From positions 44,353-108,352 of the forward strand of contig NZ_VDLV01000007.1 in the NCBI RefSeq assembly GCF_013608025.1: DNA of 64,000 nucleotides. The letters run 5' to 3'. Of this stretch, positions 1 through 8,171 are shown piece by piece (within the stretch, counting starts at the first letter, position 1; each line of letters opens with the position of its first letter). A program made the position numbers and the translations under genes. The notes beneath the pieces were generated by a model. The model made no database searches. It was not told the origin of the DNA and saw nothing but the letters and a program-made list of their open reading frames with translations. The stretch is from Pseudomonas brassicacearum subsp. neoaurantiaca. Its GTDB lineage: Bacteria > Pseudomonadota > Gammaproteobacteria > Pseudomonadales > Pseudomonadaceae.

Positions 1-34
1 TTACCTTTTTGATCGGTGTTTTCTGGAGTAGGGA

Positions 35-1294
35 TTAGCGGGCTAGCGTGAATGCTGGCGCCATCCGCTCCTGCTCATTGCCTGAGATTCCAAGATAACG
101 CGCAATCCTGGGCCATTTACTGATGACGCCCCGGAACCTATCTATGGTTTGTCTGGCATCGTCAGCAGAGACGCGGAAGTAGCCAGCCACACTCATTGCC
201 AAATCAAGGTCCATGGCGTTATCCACCTCTGAAACGTTTAGTCTCAAGCCAGTGTCGCCAGGGACAGGGTTCATGTCATATGCAGGCGAAAGACGCCAAC
301 CGCGTCCTGGCTCCAACAGGAAACCATGGTTGCGTAGATGGTCGTCAGTATTCGAAACCAGCATGTTGAAGACAATTCTTCGCCAAAGCTCGGGAAGATC
401 TACGTTGGGGGCTGCTCCCTCCCTCACCAACACCTCTGCAATTTCCAGATAGCTCGCCCCTGTCTCATGCCCGTCACCATCCTGGTGGTCCGTCAGGGTC
501 ATCGCTGAAGAAAAATGAAGTCGCCCACCCTTGGCTGTTCTGTCAAAGCGCTTGACCATGAAACAGTGATGCTCGCTCCCATACCGTTGCGCTTTTCCTT
601 CAGCAACATTTAGCCCACACCCCTGGCCCAATGTATTGACGACCATCTCCCAGCCGCCCACGTCGTGAGTGTCCTTATTGCTGGGAAATTTCCCTATCCA
701 GAGTGCTTGATCATCGTCTACCACACTTGCCTTGGGTCTTGCCCCACCCAACGAGCCACCAGGGGCAATGAGCATTCGAATCCAGTCCTGACCATGGGCC
801 CCCCGATCCTCTCCAGCTTCAAATCGACGTGAAGCCTCTTCAAGCTCACGCATACGGGCCATTGGTGGCGCGGCTTGCTCCACATGGTCGTCAAGAAACG
901 CTCCTTCTTCCTCAACTTTGTAACGCAGCCCCCCTACCCGGTAAGCGTCATGAACGCCGATAAGGTAGTCCGAGTCAAATAGCCGCGCGTCCTGCGATAC
1001 AAAGCCGGCTCTCTTATCTCGCTCCAAGCGACGATCCATCAGCAGCCGTCCCCATCGATCAGGCGAGGAATCCGATACGCACCCAAAGCAATTTCGCGCT
1101 GGATACTGCCGCCCTTCGTAAGGTTGAATTCGAGGGTCGATCGCAACCTGGGTATGAATCGTTTGAAGAGCAGCCTGCGCGTATTCGAACTCCATACGCT
1201 CGGATCCAGCCAATCTTCGAGAGTGGAGAGTCCCAAGCAGTACCGGTGCCGTGTCATTCCAGTCTGCGTAGACGAAAATCCTTTCAGGCATCAT
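35..1294 (-). CDS. hipA: HipA-family serine/threonine kinase toxin
   Basis: This 419-residue protein looks like a HipA toxin kinase, a family that phosphorylates targets such as glutamyl-tRNA synthetase (HipA of E. coli) and causes growth arrest. Seen: a Gly-rich loop with [11 protein letters not shown] near residue 180, the catalytic [11 protein letters not shown] stretch near 317, and the metal-binding SPAYDMNP motif near 338. The first half is the usual HipA N-terminal region. The start overlaps the end of the upstream antitoxin gene by 11 bases, so the two are translationally coupled. The specific target cannot be read from the sequence. No terminator is visible between the stop and the window edge. 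Confidence 0.88.
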   Translation of the reverse strand: MMPERIFVYADWNDTAPVLLGTLHSRRLAGSERMEFEYAQAALQTIHTQVAIDPRIQPYEGRQYPARNCFGCVSDSSPDRWGRLLMDRRLERDKRAGFVSQDARLFDSDYLIGVHDAYRVGGLRYKVEEEGAFLDDHVEQAAPPMARMRELEEASRRFEAGEDRGAHGQDWIRMLIAPGGSLGGARPKASVVDDDQALWIGKFPSNKDTHDVGGWEMVVNTLGQGCGLNVAEGKAQRYGSEHHCFMVKRFDRTAKGGRLHFSSAMTLTDHQDGDGHETGASYLEIAEVLVREGAAPNVDLPELWRRIVFNMLVSNTDDHLRNHGFLLEPGRGWRLSPAYDMNPVPGDTGLRLNVSEVDNAMDLDLAMSVAGYFRVSADDARQTIDRFRGVISKWPRIARYLGISGNEQERMAPAFTLAR

Positions 1295-1745
1295 CGTCCC
1301 CTAGAAGCTTCTTAGCCAGTTCCGAGCTTGTCTGGCTCCGACTGACAACCGCACTCGACATAGCGAGGTTTTCTTGCGCTGAGACGCTGATAAGGTTATC
1401 TCGATGAAATTGACCAGGTAGCTGTCCTTTCGGCTTGATGTGCTCGACTGTGGAGCGCCTCTTCAATTCAGAATCTTGCAGATCACGGCCTAACTCATCC
1501 GTGTGTGCGAGTAACTCAAAGTCCTTCTCCAACCCCAGGACTACTAACACCGACATGTAAGCCCCGATGGTCACAGCAGGGCTGCCACTCTCCAAGGCCC
1601 TCAACGTAGGCGCGCTCATACCTGCCCGCGCAGCCATTTGCGCCGCAGTGATCTTACGGCGCTTACGAGCCAGCTCGATCCGTTCGCCAAACTGGCGCAG
1701 GAGCCGCTCAGCTGACGGCATGAGAGGTGCTGTTTTTTTTGGCAT
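1284..1745 (-). CDS. hipB: HipB-like XRE-family antitoxin and autorepressor
   Basis: This 153-residue protein has a Cro/C1 helix-turn-helix at about residues 18-75 (key stretch [23 protein letters not shown]). It lies directly before and overlaps the hipA kinase gene, so it is read as the antitoxin that binds HipA and represses the operon. It is longer than E. coli HipB (88 residues): about 75 extra C-terminal residues, ending in an acidic GDDDA tail, follow the DNA-binding domain and may hold the toxin-neutralising segment (inference). Inverted AT-rich repeats lie immediately upstream, as expected for autoregulation. Confidence 0.82.
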   Translation of the reverse strand: MPKKTAPLMPSAERLLRQFGERIELARKRRKITAAQMAARAGMSAPTLRALESGSPAVTIGAYMSVLVVLGLEKDFELLAHTDELGRDLQDSELKRRSTVEHIKPKGQLPGQFHRDNLISVSAQENLAMSSAVVSRSQTSSELAKKLLGDDDA

Positions 1746-1748
1746 GTC

Positions 1749-1873
1749 AGTATTTTTTCAATTTCTTCGTTAATTTGAAAAAATACTAGCACAGCTATCG
1801 TCGAAGTACGCTGGATGAAGCTAAATATGAAAGTATTTTTTCACAACCCATAGAATAATCGATAAATACTTTC
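1749..1873. promoter_or_regulatory. Putative HipB operators (AT-rich inverted repeats)
   Basis: Just upstream of the antitoxin start, AGTATTTTTTCAA (1749-1761) and its exact inverse TTGAAAAAATACT (1775-1787) form a 13-bp-arm inverted repeat. A third copy of the left arm, AGTATTTTTTCA, lies at 1832-1843, and a shorter inverse, AAATACTTTC, at 1864-1873. Repeated half-sites spaced along a toxin-antitoxin promoter are typical of HipB-type cooperative autorepression. Binding is inferred from position only. Confidence 0.6.
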
Positions 1874-1924
1874 AGACCTCTGCATGTCTTTACTCGACCA
1901 GGAAGCCAGCAGCGACCGTCTGAA

Positions 1925-3358
1925 TCACTTCAGCCCGGCAGTAAAGACCTTGCCCGGATTCATCAGCCCCGCCGGGTCCAATGTGCGCTTGATGGCCCGC
2001 ATCAACTCGATCTCCAGTGGATCCTTGAAGCGAGCCGCCGCCTCAGGCTTGGCTTGTCCCAGGCCATGCTCGGCGCTGATGCTGCCGTTGAAGGCACTCG
2101 TCATCCGGTAGATGACCTGCATGATCGCCTGGTCCCGCGCCTTGAACGAGGCGTCTGCGTCGCCGATCGGCTTGCTGATGTTGTAGTGCAAATTGCCGTC
2201 GCCCATGTGGCCATAGGAAACGATGCGCACGCCCGGAAAGTCCTGTTGCAGCGCGCGATCGGTGCGCTCGATGAATTCCGGTATGCGGCTCACGGGTACG
2301 CTGATGTCATGCTTGAGGCTGGGGCCTTCATGGTTCTGCGCCTCGGAAATACCTTCGCGCAGCGCCCACAGCGCGGCGGCCTGCGCCTGGCTGCTGGCCA
2401 ATACCGCGTCGATAACCCAACCGCGCTCGAAGGCATGGGCCAGGCCGTTTTCCAGCAACAGCGCCAAAGGCGCATCGGGGACCGTGTCGCGCAGTTCGAT
2501 CAAGGCGTACCAAGGGTGCTTCGCTTCCAGGGGATCCGTGCAGCCGGCCACATGGTCCAGGACGAAATCCAGGCTCTGGCGCGACATCATTTCGAAGCCC
2601 GTCAGGCGATCGGCGCAAAGGCTGCGGATATGACCGATCAAGTCCACCGCCGCTTGCGGCGAAGGCAGCGCGACCCAGGCTGTCGCCGTGCTGTGGGTTG
2701 CCGGAAACAGTTTCAGCACCGCCGCGGTGATGATGCCCAGCGTCCCCTCCGAGCCGATGAATAAATGCTTGAGATCGTATCCGGTGTTGTCCTTGCGCAA
2801 GCCCCGCAAACCGTTCCAGACGCGGCCGTCCGGCAGCACCACTTCCAGGCCGAGGGTCAACTCACGCATGTTGCCGTAGCGCAGCACCGCCGTGCCGCCG
2901 GCGTTGGTCGCCAGATTGCCGCCCACCGAGCAACTGCCCTCCGCGCCCAACGACAGCGGGAACAGACGATCGGCCTGGCTGGCGGCCTCTTGCAGTTGCT
3001 GCAGGATTACCCCGGCCTCGACCGTAATGGTTTCATTGGCCAGGTCGATTTCACGGATGCGCTTCATCCGGGTCAAGGACAACACCACTTGGCTGCCTGA
3101 GGCATCGGGGATCGAGCCGCCACACAAGCCGGTGTTGCCGCCCTGGGGCACCAAGGCAACCTGGGCGTCATGGCAGATGCGCACAACCTCGGCCACTTCT
3201 TCAGTCGTGGCCGGGCGCACCACCAGCGCGGCCTGGCCTTGATAGGCGTTACGCCAGTCCGTCAGATAGCTGTGCATCAATTCAGGGTCGCGCACCAATC
3301 CCGCTTGCCCGACCACTTGCTCGATGCGCTGGAGCACTTGATCGCTCAACGATGACAT
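1925..3358 (-). CDS. FAD-linked D-2-hydroxyacid dehydrogenase (GlcD/D2HGDH family)
   Basis: A 477-residue flavoprotein of the vanillyl-alcohol-oxidase fold. The PCMH-type FAD-binding half has VPQGGNTGLCGG near residue 75, GSCSVGGNLATNAGG near 142 and IGSEGTLGI near 202. The C-terminal half carries the metal/substrate motif YGHMGDGNLHYN and AEHGLGQAKPE. The family oxidises D-2-hydroxyacids (lactate, 2-hydroxyglutarate, malate) and passes electrons to the respiratory chain or an electron-transfer flavoprotein. It is the last gene of the leftward tct operon, 13 bases after the dehydratase gene, so it probably acts on the same imported acid or a breakdown product. The exact substrate is not predictable. 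Confidence 0.85.
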   Translation of the reverse strand: MSSLSDQVLQRIEQVVGQAGLVRDPELMHSYLTDWRNAYQGQAALVVRPATTEEVAEVVRICHDAQVALVPQGGNTGLCGGSIPDASGSQVVLSLTRMKRIREIDLANETITVEAGVILQQLQEAASQADRLFPLSLGAEGSCSVGGNLATNAGGTAVLRYGNMRELTLGLEVVLPDGRVWNGLRGLRKDNTGYDLKHLFIGSEGTLGIITAAVLKLFPATHSTATAWVALPSPQAAVDLIGHIRSLCADRLTGFEMMSRQSLDFVLDHVAGCTDPLEAKHPWYALIELRDTVPDAPLALLLENGLAHAFERGWVIDAVLASSQAQAAALWALREGISEAQNHEGPSLKHDISVPVSRIPEFIERTDRALQQDFPGVRIVSYGHMGDGNLHYNISKPIGDADASFKARDQAIMQVIYRMTSAFNGSISAEHGLGQAKPEAAARFKDPLEIELMRAIKRTLDPAGLMNPGKVFTAGLK

Positions 3359-3371
3359 CTCTTCCCCCCGG

Positions 3372-4526
3372 TTATGGACGCTGCCCGAACTCGGCCTGAC
3401 CAGCCGTCCAGCCCGCCACGCGCTCGCTCAAGGACAGTCCAAGGCCAGGCCGGGTGGGCACCAACATGCGCCCATCACGGGTTTCCATACGTTCGTTGAA
3501 CAGCGGCTCCAGCCATTCGAAATGTTCCACCCAAGGCTCGCGGCTGTAGGTGGCGGCCAGGTGGATATGCAGTTCCATGGCAAAGTGCGGGGCGATCATC
3601 AGCCCCGCTTGCTCGGCCAATGCCTGGACCTTGAGATAAGGGGTGATGCCGCCGACACGGGGCGCGTCGGGCATCAGGTAATCGGCCGCGCGCAGCTTGA
3701 TGAACTCCCAGTGCTCGGCCACGCTGGTGAGCATTTCACCGGTGGCGATCGGCGTGTCGAATTGCTGGGCCAGCGCGGCATGACCTTCGGCATCGTAGCA
3801 ATCCAGCGGTTCCTCGATCCAGACCAGGTTGAACGGCTCGAGGCGTCGGCACATGCGCTGCGCGGTAGGTCGGTCCCATTGCTGGTTGGCATCGACCATC
3901 AAGGGGAAGTCATCCCCCAAATGTTTGCGGATGCTGCTGACGCGGTGCAGATCCAGCGCCTGGTCAGGCTGGCCGACCTTGAGCTTGATCCCGCCGATGC
4001 CTTTTTCCCTGGAGATGTCGGTGTTGAGCATGAGTTGATCAAGCGGTGTATGGAGGAATCCACCCGACGTGTTGTAGCACTGGACAGAATCGCGATGAGC
4101 GCCGAGCAAGCGCGCCAGCGAAAGATTGGCCCGCTTGGCTTTCAAGTCCCACAAGGCAACATCAAATGCACCGATCGCCTGGGTCGCCAGGCCGCTGCGC
4201 CCCACCGAGGCACCCGCCCAGCAGAGTTTGTCCCACAGTTTGGAGATGTCGCTGGGGTTTTCGCCGATGAGGCTGGGGGCGACTTCCTGGGCGTGGGCGA
4301 ATTGCCCCGGGCCGCCAGCGCGCTTGGAGTAGCTGAATCCCAGGCCATGGTGGCCGTCCCTGGTTTCGATTTCCACAAACAGAATGGCGATTTCGGTCAT
4401 TGGCTTTTGCCGGCCGGTCAGCACCTTGGCGTCGCTGATGGGGTTGGCCAACGGCAGGTAAACCGAGGCCACGCGCACCCAGGCAATGCGGTCGTCGTCG
4501 GCGGACAGTTGAGGCGTGTCTTGCAT
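3372..4526 (-). CDS. Enolase-superfamily sugar-acid dehydratase (galactarate/L-talarate dehydratase-like)
   Basis: A 384-residue mandelate-racemase-subgroup enzyme that would abstract the proton alpha to a carboxylate and eliminate water from an acid sugar. Seen: KLK at 181-183 (K183 the likely base), metal ligands D212, E238 and E264 in VDANQQW, WIEEP and ATGEM, then DAPRVGG near 287 and the second base H314 in APHFAMELH. The Lys-x-Lys plus His pair resembles L-talarate/galactarate dehydratases; tartrate or another aldarate remains possible. The start at 4526 is chosen because GGAG lies 8 bases upstream; the longer reading frame has none. It sits between tctA and the FAD dehydrogenase gene. 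Confidence 0.72.
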   Translation of the reverse strand: MQDTPQLSADDDRIAWVRVASVYLPLANPISDAKVLTGRQKPMTEIAILFVEIETRDGHHGLGFSYSKRAGGPGQFAHAQEVAPSLIGENPSDISKLWDKLCWAGASVGRSGLATQAIGAFDVALWDLKAKRANLSLARLLGAHRDSVQCYNTSGGFLHTPLDQLMLNTDISREKGIGGIKLKVGQPDQALDLHRVSSIRKHLGDDFPLMVDANQQWDRPTAQRMCRRLEPFNLVWIEEPLDCYDAEGHAALAQQFDTPIATGEMLTSVAEHWEFIKLRAADYLMPDAPRVGGITPYLKVQALAEQAGLMIAPHFAMELHIHLAATYSREPWVEHFEWLEPLFNERMETRDGRMLVPTRPGLGLSLSERVAGWTAGQAEFGQRP

Positions 4527-4594
4527 GGCTATGCTCCGAACGTTTGGGTTTGGCTGCTGCAACACGGGCGTGTTGCAGCAGCCAATGCGGTGGG

Positions 4595-6115
4595 CTAGCT
4601 GCGCATCAGTTCAATCGCAGCACTCTTGCGGTTGCGAATGACCGTCACCAAATGCCAGGAAATGGAGGCGGCGGCCAGGATGAGGAAGCCTGCCGAAATG
4701 GGGTTGGTCAGGAAGCCGCCGAAATTGCCATCGGACAGCATCAGGCCTCGGCGCAAGTTGGTTTCGGCCATCGGCCCGAGGATGAAACCGATGATGAACG
4801 GTGCGATCGGCAAACCACTTTTGACGAACCCGTACCCCAACAAGCCAAACAGCAGCACCGCCCAGACATCGAAGATCCGGCTGTTCAGGCCAAAGGCACC
4901 GACCACGCAAAGCACCAGGATAATCGGCAGCAGGATGTGCTTGGGCACCGCCAACAGCTTGATGAACATGCGCAGGCCGTAGAACTCGAGCACCAGCATC
5001 AGCACGGAAGCGAGGATCAGCGCGGCGAAGATCGTGTAGACCAACGGTGCCTGGCTGATGAACAGCAGGGGGCCGGGCTGGATGCCATGGATCATGAAGC
5101 CACCGAGCATGACCGCCGTGGTGGTATCGCCGGGAATGCCCAGCGTCAGCAGAGGAATCATCGCGCCGCCGATACCCGCATTGTTTGCCGTTTCGCTGGC
5201 GACCACGCCGTCGATCTTGCCTTTGCCGAACTCCTCCGGCGTCTTGGAACGTTTCTTCGCCACAATGTAAGAGACGATATTCGACGTGCCGGCACCGATG
5301 CCGGGCAAGATGCCGATGCCCAGGCCGATCAACGAAGAACGGGTGGCATTAGGCAATTGGCCGACAAACTCTTTCATCGAGAAACCAAAACCTTTCACGC
5401 CTTTCATGCTGACGTGCTGGGGTTTGGCCCGGTGGCTCAAGCGCGCGCTCTCGGCGAACTTCAGCACTTCGGCGACGGCGAACATACCGATCATCACGGT
5501 CAGCATGGCGAAGCCGCCATTGAGGCTTGGCAAGTCAAAGGTGAAACGACGGATCGCCTCGACCGGGGCGATACCCACGGTGGAGAAGGCGAAACCCAAG
5601 GCACCGGCAAACAAGCCTTTGACCAGCGAGCCGGTGGACAGCGTAGCGATCAACGTCAGCGAGAAGATCGCGATGGAGAAGTATTCGTGCGGCCCAAAGC
5701 TCAGGGCCAGTTCCGCCAGGATCGGAGCGATAAACATCAGCGCCGCAATACTGAAGATCGTGCCGAGGAACGAGAACACCACGCCAATCCCAAGGGCCTT
5801 GACGCCATGGCCTTGTTTCATCAGCGGCCAGCCATCGAACGTCGTCGCGATGGAGGCCGGCGTACCCGGTATGTTGAGCAATATCGCCGATATCAGCCCT
5901 CCCGAGGTGGCGCCGACGAACAGCGCCACCAACAACGCCAGGCCAGGGCCTGGTCCCATCGAATAAGTCAGTGGCAAGCACAACGCGATTGCCATGGTGG
6001 CCGACAGCCCGGGCACCGCACCAAAAACGATCCCCACCGCGACGCCGAGGGTGATCAGGAGAAAGACGTAGGGTGTCAGTACGGCTGCGAAGCCTGTTTG
6101 CATGAGCTCAATCAT
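4595..6115 (-). CDS. tctA: Tripartite tricarboxylate transporter, large membrane subunit TctA
   Basis: A 506-residue polytopic membrane protein of the TctA family, the main permease of TTT carriers that import carboxylates with a periplasmic binding protein. Family signatures are visible: VPGLSATMAIALCLPLTYSM near residue 34, GATSGGLISAILLNIPGTPAS near 68, and GIPGDTTTAVMLGGFMIHGIQPGP in the second half. About ten to twelve hydrophobic segments are apparent. It follows tctB by nine bases in the leftward operon. The substrate is likely the acid handled by the adjacent dehydratase (inference from context). Confidence 0.92.
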   Translation of the reverse strand: MIELMQTGFAAVLTPYVFLLITLGVAVGIVFGAVPGLSATMAIALCLPLTYSMGPGPGLALLVALFVGATSGGLISAILLNIPGTPASIATTFDGWPLMKQGHGVKALGIGVVFSFLGTIFSIAALMFIAPILAELALSFGPHEYFSIAIFSLTLIATLSTGSLVKGLFAGALGFAFSTVGIAPVEAIRRFTFDLPSLNGGFAMLTVMIGMFAVAEVLKFAESARLSHRAKPQHVSMKGVKGFGFSMKEFVGQLPNATRSSLIGLGIGILPGIGAGTSNIVSYIVAKKRSKTPEEFGKGKIDGVVASETANNAGIGGAMIPLLTLGIPGDTTTAVMLGGFMIHGIQPGPLLFISQAPLVYTIFAALILASVLMLVLEFYGLRMFIKLLAVPKHILLPIILVLCVVGAFGLNSRIFDVWAVLLFGLLGYGFVKSGLPIAPFIIGFILGPMAETNLRRGLMLSDGNFGGFLTNPISAGFLILAAASISWHLVTVIRNRKSAAIELMRS

Positions 6116-6124
6116 GGCCGTCCC

Positions 6125-6598
6125 CTAGAAATCCAATAGACCGACTGGCAGGAGCAAGTCGAAACCATGACGAAAGATGTAAAAGATCAGGACCGCCGAG
6201 ACGACGGCGATCAGCACGTATCGCAGGTGCTTGACCTTCTGATCCGCCGGGGTCAGCACGATGAACTGGACATACAGATAAAGCGCGGTCGTGATCAGGA
6301 AACCCACCGGCTCCATCAGCGCCGTGTAGAGCAGCACCAATGCCAAGGTCTTGAAGACGGTTGGATAGTCGATCGCCTCGGTTTTTTCCGAAGGTTCGGC
6401 GCGTTTATCCGGCAGCTTTCGCCACATCCACAACTGCAATGCGCCCAGCAGGCACAACGAGACGGCGAGCACCCACGGCACAAACGCGGCATCGATCGAT
6501 CCGCGACGCGGCAGGTTCATGGTCAGGACCAGATAAGCCACGCCGGCGCCAAGCATCGCCAGGCCGGCGATCAGCTCGTTTCTTTTGTAGGAATCCAT
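6125..6598 (-). CDS. tctB: Tripartite tricarboxylate transporter, small membrane subunit TctB
   Basis: A 157-residue protein with four hydrophobic segments, matching the small TctB subunit that partners TctA in TTT carriers. Segments are seen at about 10-30 (LIAGLAMLGAGVAYLVLTM), 40-60, 90-115 and 130-150. The start at 6598 is preferred to the slightly longer frame because AGGAG lies six bases upstream. It lies between tctC and tctA in the same operon. Sequence conservation in this subunit is low in general, so position and topology are the main support. Confidence 0.88.
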   Translation of the reverse strand: MDSYKRNELIAGLAMLGAGVAYLVLTMNLPRRGSIDAAFVPWVLAVSLCLLGALQLWMWRKLPDKRAEPSEKTEAIDYPTVFKTLALVLLYTALMEPVGFLITTALYLYVQFIVLTPADQKVKHLRYVLIAVVSAVLIFYIFRHGFDLLLPVGLLDF

Positions 6599-6673
6599 AC
6601 AGGCTCCTGTCATTGATAAGGACGGGGATCGGACGCCTGCCAGCGCGGCACGCGCCCGAACCGTTACGCAAAA

Positions 6674-7645
6674 TTATTTGGCTTTACGCATCTCGTCCTT
6701 GAACTGCATGAAGTTGTCGCGGGTCTTGTTCAACGTGGCGATGGCTTCTTCGGTGCCCTGGAAGCTGACCGGCTGCTTGAACGACTTCTTCAGCTCCTCG
6801 GCGTATTCCGGCTCTTCGGTGATTTTTTTCATGGTGTCGGCCATTTTCTTGACGATGGCCGGGTCAGTGCCTTTCGGGAAAGCGACAACGTAAGGCTTGT
6901 CCAGGACCAGGTCGACGCCTTGCTCCTTGAAGGTCTTGACGTCGCCCAGCAGCGCGTTGCGTTCGGCGTTGGGCTGGCCCAGGGCGCTCATCTTGCCGCT
7001 GGAGATATAGTCCTGGACCGAGCCATAGCTGATGGCGCCCAGATCGATGCGCTTGCCCAGCAAGGCGACGATTTTTTCGGACACGGTGCCGCTGTCGACC
7101 ATTTTCAGTTTCACGCCGGCGAGCTTCTCGAACATCAGGCCTTGCAGGTGCGAGAAGTTGCCCATCTCGGTGCCGTAAGTGATGGTGCCGGGCTTGGCCT
7201 TGGCCTTCTCGATCAACTGGTCGAGGGTGTCGATGCCCGAGCTTTTCGCCGAGACGAACACCGCGCCTTTGTCGACGCCGGCGATGCAGGAGATATCGAA
7301 CGCATCGAAGCGGTCTTCGGACAGTCCAGCCACCTCGTTGACGATCAACTGGCCAGTGTGGGTAAACAGAATGGTGTTGCCATCCGGCGCCGCGCTCTTG
7401 ACCGCATCGGCAGCAATCGTCCCGCCCCCGCCGGCCATGTTGGTGACAACCATGGTCTTGCCAGTGACCTTGGTGAAGTATTTGGCCATCATCCTTGCGT
7501 TGAAATCGGTGTCACCGCCGGCGTTGGCGATCACCACCACTTGCACCGGACGGCTTGGCCAGTTGCTGGCGTCGGCGGCCATTGCGGTGCCGGCGGTGAG
7601 GCTCAGAAACGAGGCGATCAAAGAGGCGCAGAGTGTTTTCTTCAT
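6674..7645 (-). CDS. tctC: Tripartite tricarboxylate transporter, periplasmic binding protein TctC (Bug family)
   Basis: A 323-residue solute-binding protein of the TctC/Bug family that captures carboxylates in the periplasm for the TctAB permease. A Sec signal peptide is clear (MKKTLCASLIASFLSL, cleavage after AMA at about residue 23). The mature protein starts with NWPSRPVQVVV and contains the conserved NMAGGGGTIAADAV and KPGTITYGT segments. The start at 7645 has GGAGAA six bases upstream. It is the first gene of the operon and is preceded by about 270 bases of leader with a palindromic site, so induction by the substrate is likely. Confidence 0.92.
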   Translation of the reverse strand: MKKTLCASLIASFLSLTAGTAMAADASNWPSRPVQVVVIANAGGDTDFNARMMAKYFTKVTGKTMVVTNMAGGGGTIAADAVKSAAPDGNTILFTHTGQLIVNEVAGLSEDRFDAFDISCIAGVDKGAVFVSAKSSGIDTLDQLIEKAKAKPGTITYGTEMGNFSHLQGLMFEKLAGVKLKMVDSGTVSEKIVALLGKRIDLGAISYGSVQDYISSGKMSALGQPNAERNALLGDVKTFKEQGVDLVLDKPYVVAFPKGTDPAIVKKMADTMKKITEEPEYAEELKKSFKQPVSFQGTEEAIATLNKTRDNFMQFKDEMRKAK

Positions 7646-8075
7646 TATTGTTCTCCGGGTGCTGCCATTCATTGGGGGATTGAAGCTGAACGAGAAACGG
7701 ACACGCCTGGTGGTAACGCCTGAAGGGACAGGCGAAGGCGCTTGGGTGTGTAAATCGAGAAGTTTGGCAGTAGCTGCGAGCCCGCTCGGGGCTCCTGGGA
7801 TAGGAAAGAAAGCGTCCGGCGCACGGCGTTAAAGCGTGAGACCGATGGACTGCGCCCTCTCTGGGCGGCAAATGCAGAAGACATGGCTGCACCTTTTGGT
7901 TTTTATTATTTTTTGATGTCATACGTTGTCGTATGACTGGATATCATCACCTCTACCCCATGTTGTCAACGCAGTTGTTCCGCGACTCCCCGGGAATACG
8001 ACGAACAGGGTTGGGTAAAAAGCTCGAATTCGGATTTCCTTGCTGATCCAAACGGCGAGACCCTTTTAATCGCGG
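7646..8075. other. Long leader/promoter region of the tct operon
   Basis: No convincing gene is seen in the stretch between tctC and the glmS terminator. It contains the palindrome annotated at 7918-7937 and an AT-rich block just tctC-proximal of it (7895-7915, mostly T on the plus strand). The remaining sequence between the palindrome and the tctC start, about 270 bases, would be an unusually long untranslated leader if transcription starts near the palindrome. No known riboswitch fold was recognised. Confidence 0.5.
7918..7937. promoter_or_regulatory. Palindromic operator-like site upstream of tctC
   Basis: GTCATACG-N4-CGTATGAC is a perfect inverted repeat with 8-bp arms. Short palindromes of the form GTATNNNNATAC-like are typical of GntR-family (FadR/VanR type) regulators, which often control sugar-acid and TTT operons. 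No such regulator gene lies in this window, so the cognate protein would be encoded elsewhere. The operator role is inferred from symmetry and position. Confidence 0.5.
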
Positions 8076-8105
8076 CAATAAAAAACCCCCTGGATTCAGG
8101 GGGTT
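8076..8105 (-). terminator. Rho-independent terminator of glmS
   Basis: Read leftward after the glmS stop, AACCCCCTGAATCCAGGGGGTT (stem of seven pairs, arms AACCCCC and GGGGGTT at 8084-8105) is followed by TTTTTTATT. This is a canonical intrinsic terminator ending the glmR-glmS transcript. Confidence 0.9.
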
Positions 8106-8171
8106 AGTTCGGTCAGCGGGCCAGGCTCCAACCGTCAGGCTGGAAGACTACTGTGCCGCCGCGCCACGCAG

